Translations under genes and position numbers: made by a program
In this document: positions 8,255-11,759 of the stretch, one piece after another
Position numbering within the stretch: position 1 is the stretch's first letter
How the letters are laid out: each line of letters starts with the position of its first letter
Notes under the pieces: model-generated
The model's database searches: none
What the model saw: only the letters and a program-made list of their open reading frames with translations
Told to the model about the DNA's origin: nothing
Source: Euperipatoides rowelli
Lineage: Eukaryota > Onychophora > Udeonychophora > Euonychophora > Peripatopsidae
NCBI GenBank assembly: GCA_003024985.2
Contig: PXIH01S0021539.1
Strand: one strand, 5' to 3'
DNA: 11,759 bases

Positions 8255-8575
8255 CAGTGATGTCAAACATTTTCTGCCTAGTGTGCCCCTTAATGTTTGG
8301 TTTAATACTTTCAAATGTTAGTGTGCCACCATAACTCAGCCAATGAACATTATTGTATTTAAGAAGTCCTATATATTGAGAATCTACATCGTTTAACATC
8401 TTCAATAACTGGTGATTATTTAGAGCACATGCAAATATTATTTTAGTTACCACCGAGATTTCACTTTCAAATGAGTTCATTCTTCCTCGTGTATAACGCA
8501 ATGGAGCTGTACAATAGGTTACTGAACCTATTCACTAAGAAATTTCACTAAACCATTATGTTTAACTCACATATT
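8255..8575 (-). mobile_element. Internally deleted hAT element with transposase fragment
   Basis: On the minus strand, frames between about 8575 and 8325 show the middle of a hAT-superfamily transposase of the GTF2IRD2/ZBED5/SCAND3-like type. K-H-N-G-L-V is near 8563-8546, L-H-C-V-I-H at 8506-8489, A-L-N-N-H-Q at 8426-8409, and N-N-V-H-W-L-S-Y-G-G ending at 8325. In the family these are usually H-C-I-I-H, L-N-H-R-Q-F and V-R-W-L-S-R-G. Stops and at least one frameshift break the frame. The C-terminal part, with the last acidic residue and the hAT dimerisation domain, is missing. Only about 60 bases later CAGTGATGTCAAAC at 8255-8268 has the form of a hAT terminal repeat. This is probably a deletion derivative. 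Confidence 0.75.
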
Positions 8576-8619
8576 TGAAGTGACATATTTATTACATGTA
8601 CACCAAGCATAATTGTGTT

Positions 8620-8715
8620 TGTGCACTACGTGCCTAGTAACACGCAAGTCATAGGTTCATATTCCATGCTATAAAGAGTCCCTGATGTTGGTGGAAAGTG
8701 GGTAAGAAGGAAAAC
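8620..8715 (+). mobile_element. Possible degenerate tRNA-derived repeat
   Basis: TGCCTAGTAACACG at 8631-8644 resembles a tRNA A-box/D-arm, and GGTTCATATTCC at 8654-8665 resembles a B box/T-arm followed by CATGCT. Only 9 bases separate them, much less than in a tRNA, as if the anticodon arm had been lost. It is not a functional tRNA gene. It could be a second SINE family or chance similarity. No A tail or target duplication was found, and the head differs from the SINEs at 7203 and 9791. Confidence 0.3.
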
Positions 8716-9161
8716 TGTTTATTCAGACATCAAGTTCCATATAGTGCATGTTATTGTGGATAATTTTAAATGTAAATTCAATAAAAAATTGATTAAAGTG
8801 AATAGTAGAATAAATAAATGTTTAATGATTGAAGATTAAGTTAAAAACAATTTATATACTGTATATATTAGAATAATAAATTATTGTATAGTTAATTACA
8901 TTCTAAAATAAAGGGTAAAGTTTCTTTTTTTAAACAAGAAGTGTTCATAGGTAAACTTCTTTGATGTAAGGTTCAAACCTGGCTTTTTGTTTACAGCTTT
9001 TTTTATTCATTACTTCAACTTGTTTTGCTTATTCTGTTATCAATTTTTGGGTGTAACAACAATGTCAACTTTAATAAAGTTTGAGAATGAACAATCATTG
9101 GAATTGAAAAGGTACTATTAAACCAGATAGTATTTAGATATTTCAAAAGGACTACTGTAGG
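8716..9161. other. AT-rich intergenic DNA, no recognised gene
   Basis: I see no coding homology. A 7-base inverted repeat (AAGAAGT near 8937, ACTTCTT near 8956) and a B-box-like GGTTCAAACCT near 8971 stand alone without a matching A box. I tested this stretch for upstream Gypsy RT motifs, such as the Y-x-D-D active site, and found none. Confidence 0.5.
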
Positions 9162-9313
9162 CAGTGGTGTAACTAAGAATACATGGCACCCCACCCCAGA
9201 AAATATATACAATGGGCCCCACACACCTTGAAACTTAAACATCTATTGTTCATGTGTGGATCCCTTGGGTGTGTGGGCCTCACTGCATGGCAAACTCATT
9301 AGTTACGTCACTA
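9162..9313. mobile_element. Foldback MITE, hAT-like ends
   Basis: The ends are inverted repeats: CAGTGGTGTAACTAA at 9162-9176 against the reverse complement of 9299-9313, matching at 12 of 15 positions. Inside, GGGCCCCACACACC at 9214-9227 pairs with GGGTGTGTGGGCC at 9267-9279 with one bulge, so much of the 152-base unit can fold on itself. The CAGTGGYGTAACTA start is the type seen at hAT element ends. Flanking 8-base duplications are not visible (ACTGTAGG against ATTTTATG). It encodes no protein. The minus open frame 9015-9242 crosses its boundary and is not a gene. Confidence 0.7.
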
Positions 9314-9379
9314 ATTTTATGCAAGTGTTATTATTGAGCAATTTATAATTGGCAGGAAATATCATTAACATAGTGTTTG

Positions 9380-9790
9380 CATAACAAACTAAAGAGCACC
9401 CCAACCCAAGTATAGATCAACTTAGATGATTCCTTGGACTAGTAAATAACTATCATAAATTTCTACCAGACTTTGCATCTAAAACTTTCAGCCTGAATAG
9501 ACTGCTAAGCAAAAAAGTAAAATGGGAGTGGGACTCAAAAACTACTGGATAGTTTGAGTTAACTAATAAGTTAGTAGCATCATCAAATTTGTTAACACAT
9601 TATGACTGATTACGTCTGATAATAGTGCTATAGAATGTCACCATGGGGCTTGAGTGCAATCCTATCACACCACCTTAATTATGGAACTAAACAGCCTATA
9701 ATATTTGCTTCTCAAGATCAACTCTTGAGTGAACAAAAATAACTATTCACAGTTAGATAATGAAGTGTCAAATATAATTTTCATTGTAAA
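9380..9790 (+). pseudogene. Gypsy pol: RT connection and RNase H, first part, broken
   Basis: F-L-G-L-V-N-N-Y-H-K-F-L-P at 9430-9468 is the usual Gypsy block after the RT palm. L-N-R-L-L-S-K-K and K-W-E-W-D follow. S-D-N-S near 9615-9626 stands where the first RNase H Asp (D-A-S) is expected, and its Asp is kept at 9618-9620. Later Q-P-I-I-F-A-S is followed by N-Y-S-Q-L-D-N-E at 9741-9764, with the Glu kept, then N-I-I-F-I-V-K at the SINE edge. Stops at 9427-9429, about 9550 and 9607, and at least two frame changes, disable it. Confidence 0.88.
9777..9790. repeat. Diverged target-site duplication of the nested SINE, left copy
   Basis: ATTTTCATTGTAAA precedes the SINE head. It aligns with ATTTTAATGAAA at 10115-10126 with one substitution and a two-base gap. 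Both lie at the interruption of the Gypsy RNase H, which supports this as the insertion point. Confidence 0.5.
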
Positions 9791-10114
9791 GTACAGCTCC
9801 GGTTGTCCAGATGTCTAGGCTATTGGCTGTCAAAGCTAATACATATATGCAGGTCAAGGTTTGATCCTGGGTAGCCTCGGTGCTGGAAATCTGCGAATGT
9901 TATTTCACCATTGGTAGGAACTGGGAATTTTTTCTCTTTTAAAAAATATAAATGAAATTCCAATCAAAGAAAAAAAATGAATTTATGGTGGACTATTCAG
10001 TCCAAAATAGAAACACAAGGATTCATCACTGTTGTATCCAGACAAGGAGAATGTAAAATAAAAATAATGTATATATTGTAAATAAAACGGTCGCTTCNCC
10101 TGAAGGCGAAACAT
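9791..10114 (+). mobile_element. tRNA-derived SINE inserted in the Gypsy RNase H
   Basis: It starts with GTACAGCTCC, the same ten bases as the SINE at 7203. It has an A-box-like segment at 9803-9814 and a B box at 9858-9868 (GGTTTGATCCT). It shares the central 16-mer CATCACTGTTGTATCC at 10024-10039 and ends in a seven-pair, one-bulge hairpin at 10091-10109. It is about 50 bases longer than the other copy, with extra A/T-rich sequence around 9907-9976 that includes the inverted pair GGAATTT (9924-9930) and AAATTCC (9955-9961). Its promoter boxes and flanks are more eroded, which suggests an older insertion. One base, 10098, is undetermined in the hairpin loop. Confidence 0.82.
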
Positions 10115-10300
10115 ATTTTAATGAAATTCCACAAATTTATATTTGGTCGAAAATTCCTGATATATACATACTACAAAACATTAAAGCTTCAAAGGAAATA
10201 ATTTAGCTGCTTCATGTTTATAGGGATGGACCTTACTATTAGCAGCATATTTTTATGACATTTACTTAAAATCAATAGAAAAACAATGCAGATGCACTAT
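10115..10300 (+). pseudogene. Gypsy pol: RNase H, second part, broken
   Basis: Homology resumes right after the SINE with K-F-H-K-F-I-F-G-R-K-F (10124-10156), the direct continuation of the block at the SINE's left edge. G-W-T-L-L-L-A-A-Y-F-Y-D-I follows near 10226-10265, where the family has R-W-x-L-x-L-x-x-Y-x-Y-x-I. N-A-D-A-L-S near 10286-10303 matches the usual N-A-D-A-L-S-R tether motif with its Asp kept. A stop near 10222 and a frameshift near 10285 break it. Confidence 0.88.
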
Positions 10301-10494
10301 CAGGCTACAAATTTTGTATATCATTTCAAATGTAGCATGAACATAGAATGTACTAACTTTAGAGCAAGTAGAAAACTTTTCATTAAACAAGGCTGGCCAA
10401 GGAATAAAAATAAATTAAATACAGTTCCTGACTTCAAACTAAAGTGTGGAAATTTATCCATACACCAATGATCTCTACTTTGGGGACTTAGAGT
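10301..10494 (+). pseudogene. Gypsy pol linker between RNase H and integrase
   Basis: In the family this tether between RNase H and integrase is poorly conserved, and I see no motif in it here. The plus open frame 10286-10471 covers most of it but runs in a frame unrelated to the flanking domains, so I do not call it a separate gene. Confidence 0.55.
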
Positions 10495-11372
10495 AGTAAT
10501 ACCAACTCTTTTTGATCACTAATACAAAATGAATTTCATAAGCACCATGCTGGTATTATTAAGAGGAAACCTTTATCTAGATAAATGTTGGGGGCCCAAA
10601 AAAGGCAAGCTATTGATCTAATAGCACATGTATGTCACAAATGTCAAAAATGAGAAAAGGATCCAGTAAAGCACCAATAAACCATTGGATACGACCGTGA
10701 ACCCCATGGAAATTTTACACTTTGATGTAATGGAACCCTATTTAGGCAAAATGTATCTGGTGACAGAGAACACATTCTCCAAATTGCTAGAGGACAAAAT
10801 ACTAACTCAGTTATGCATGCCTTAGAAGAACACTTTACATATTCTGTTTAACCGGACCATATTATCTTGAATAATGCCACCCAACTCATGTCTGAAAATT
10901 TTGAAATTTTTTGTTCAAATATGGGAATAAATAATACAAAAAGTGTCCCATATCACCACGCCCAAATGGCCAGGCTGAAAAATTTGCAGATATTATTAAA
11001 AACTTACTGGTAAAGGCAAACTATAACCAAAAACTGCCACTTTTAATAAACAGATTGTTCTTAACTTACTGAAATATTCTATATGCAAAATTAGGGCCGA
11101 CCCTAGCAGAAATGTTACTAGGATGGAAGCTACATATAAGATTACAGTGTGTAGACACCATTACACATCACCACTCACATGATAATTCAACAAAAAAATT
11201 AAAATAGAACAAACAGTAATATCAAATCTTTTTTTTGTTCAGAAAGGAGTGGACAAGTAGGTTTTGGGAACAGTAACCTAAATATTAAGTCCAGTAACCT
11301 TTCATATAAAATTTGATGATGGAAAAATCAGCAAGCACCATCAAGACCAACTGTATCCATTCCACAAATTAA
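10468..11372 (+). pseudogene. Gypsy integrase, broken
   Basis: L-L-W-G-L-R-V-V-I-P near 10472-10505 leads into a zinc-binding region: F-H-K-H-H-A-G-I near 10533-10556 and C-H-K-C-Q-K near 10636-10653 give the HH and CC pairs. The core starts with P-W near 10705 and H-F-D-V near 10719, with the first catalytic Asp kept. The second block reads L-N-N-A-T-Q near 10865, so the usual D-N-G Asp is Asn. The third, P-N-G-Q-A-E near 10962-10979, keeps the Glu. F-D-D-G-K-I-S-K-H-H-Q-D-Q-L near 11310-11350 is the C-terminal module. Several frame changes and stops make it inactive. Confidence 0.9.
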
Positions 11373-11521
11373 ATAACATTAGAACCAGCAGTACTATACC
11401 CTACCAATTATTGGACACACATACCAATGAATGCCAACCCTAACTAGTGCAATACTGTAGAAGAGGCCATACCCATTTAACTTCCACTGGACTGGGTGAA
11501 CCTAGATTAAGTAGATGGTAT

Positions 11522-11739
11522 TGTGGGTGTATTGAACATTAAATTGTCAGTAATTAATATGTTTGCAACATGACTTTAGAGTGAACTATCTCTTATATAC
11601 AAAAATATTGTATTATAATGACTGTGTTATTAATAAGTTAGAGGACGCCAGATCTGCAATAAAATGTCTCCTAATAGATAATGTCTCTGTAAGTTCTTTT
11701 TATTTTATTATTTTATTAAAAATTCAGACATTCATTACA
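11522..11739 (+). mobile_element. Probable 3' LTR of the Gypsy element
   Basis: The segment lies about 150 bases after the integrase, starts TGTGGG and could end ATTACA, in keeping with TG...CA LTR ends. It holds a TATA-like TTATATAC near 11593 and an AATAAA polyadenylation signal at 11658-11663, about 60 bases apart, which fits a short U3-R-U5 arrangement. The purine tract before it is weak. No 5' LTR lies in the window to compare, so both ends are provisional. Confidence 0.4.
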
Positions 11740-11759
11740 TAAAAAAACATCATAAAATA

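Larger units (their letters stand above)
9380..11372 (+). mobile_element. 3' half of a degenerate Ty3/Gypsy LTR retrotransposon, with nested SINE
   Basis: RT connection, RNase H and integrase follow each other on the plus strand in Ty3/Gypsy order (integrase after RNase H, unlike Ty1/Copia). Gag, protease and the RT active site are absent, since recognisable homology begins near 9385. The RNase H region is split by a SINE at 9791-10114. The integrase ends near 11372 with a chromodomain-free C terminus that includes a G-x-V-x-Y/H-V-type module. An LTR-like segment follows at 11522-11739. Stops and frameshifts are frequent, so this is an old copy. The missing 5' part could be lost or diverged, as the MITE at 9162 lies close to the left edge. 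Confidence 0.9.

Noticed and set aside
9015-9242. Minus-strand open frame
   Set aside because: It crosses the left boundary of the MITE and shows no recognisable motif.
10098-10098. Single undetermined base as a biological signal
   Set aside because: It is one N in the loop of the SINE hairpin, most simply an uncalled base or polymorphism.

Overview
The window looks like intergenic DNA from an animal nuclear genome, probably an invertebrate. It is strongly AT-rich and full of A and T homopolymers, and its recognisable content is eukaryotic transposable-element debris. There is a dead LINE, a dead Ty3/Gypsy LTR element, tRNA-headed SINEs, a hAT transposase remnant and short inverted-repeat elements. 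I found no intact host protein gene, no rRNA or functional tRNA gene, no CRISPR array and no bacterial-style operon. I cannot name the species. A mollusc or another lophotrochozoan would fit the repeat mix, but that is a guess.

Layout, left to right. Positions 1-2160 are AT-rich and unassigned, with one GC-rich island at 901-1143 carrying opposed C and G tracts. Positions 2164-2238 look like one end of a hAT-type non-autonomous element. Positions 2665-5905 hold one plus-strand LINE of the Jockey/CR1/L2 group. Its APE-type endonuclease, reverse transcriptase and C-terminal region can be followed in order, but stops and frameshifts break them, one catalytic endonuclease residue is changed, and a 32-base insertion lies near the C terminus. 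Positions 5906-7191 are unassigned and contain several hairpins. Positions 7203-7476 are a well-preserved SINE bounded by a perfect 11-base target-site duplication. Positions 8255-8575 are a minus-strand hAT transposase fragment ending in a hAT-like terminus. Positions 8620-8715 may be a second, degenerate tRNA-derived repeat. Positions 9162-9313 are a foldback MITE.

From about 9380 to 11372 the plus strand carries the 3' half of a Ty3/Gypsy pol gene (RT connection, RNase H, integrase), probably followed by its 3' LTR at about 11522-11739. A second SINE of the same family as the one at 7203 sits inside the RNase H region (9791-10114). RNase H homology stops at its left edge and resumes at its right edge, giving a relative order: Gypsy first, SINE second, decay after.

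Nothing here supports a new biological system. The points most worth checking are the nested SINE, the two SINE copies with hairpin-bearing 3' tails, the internally deleted hAT element and the foldback MITE.
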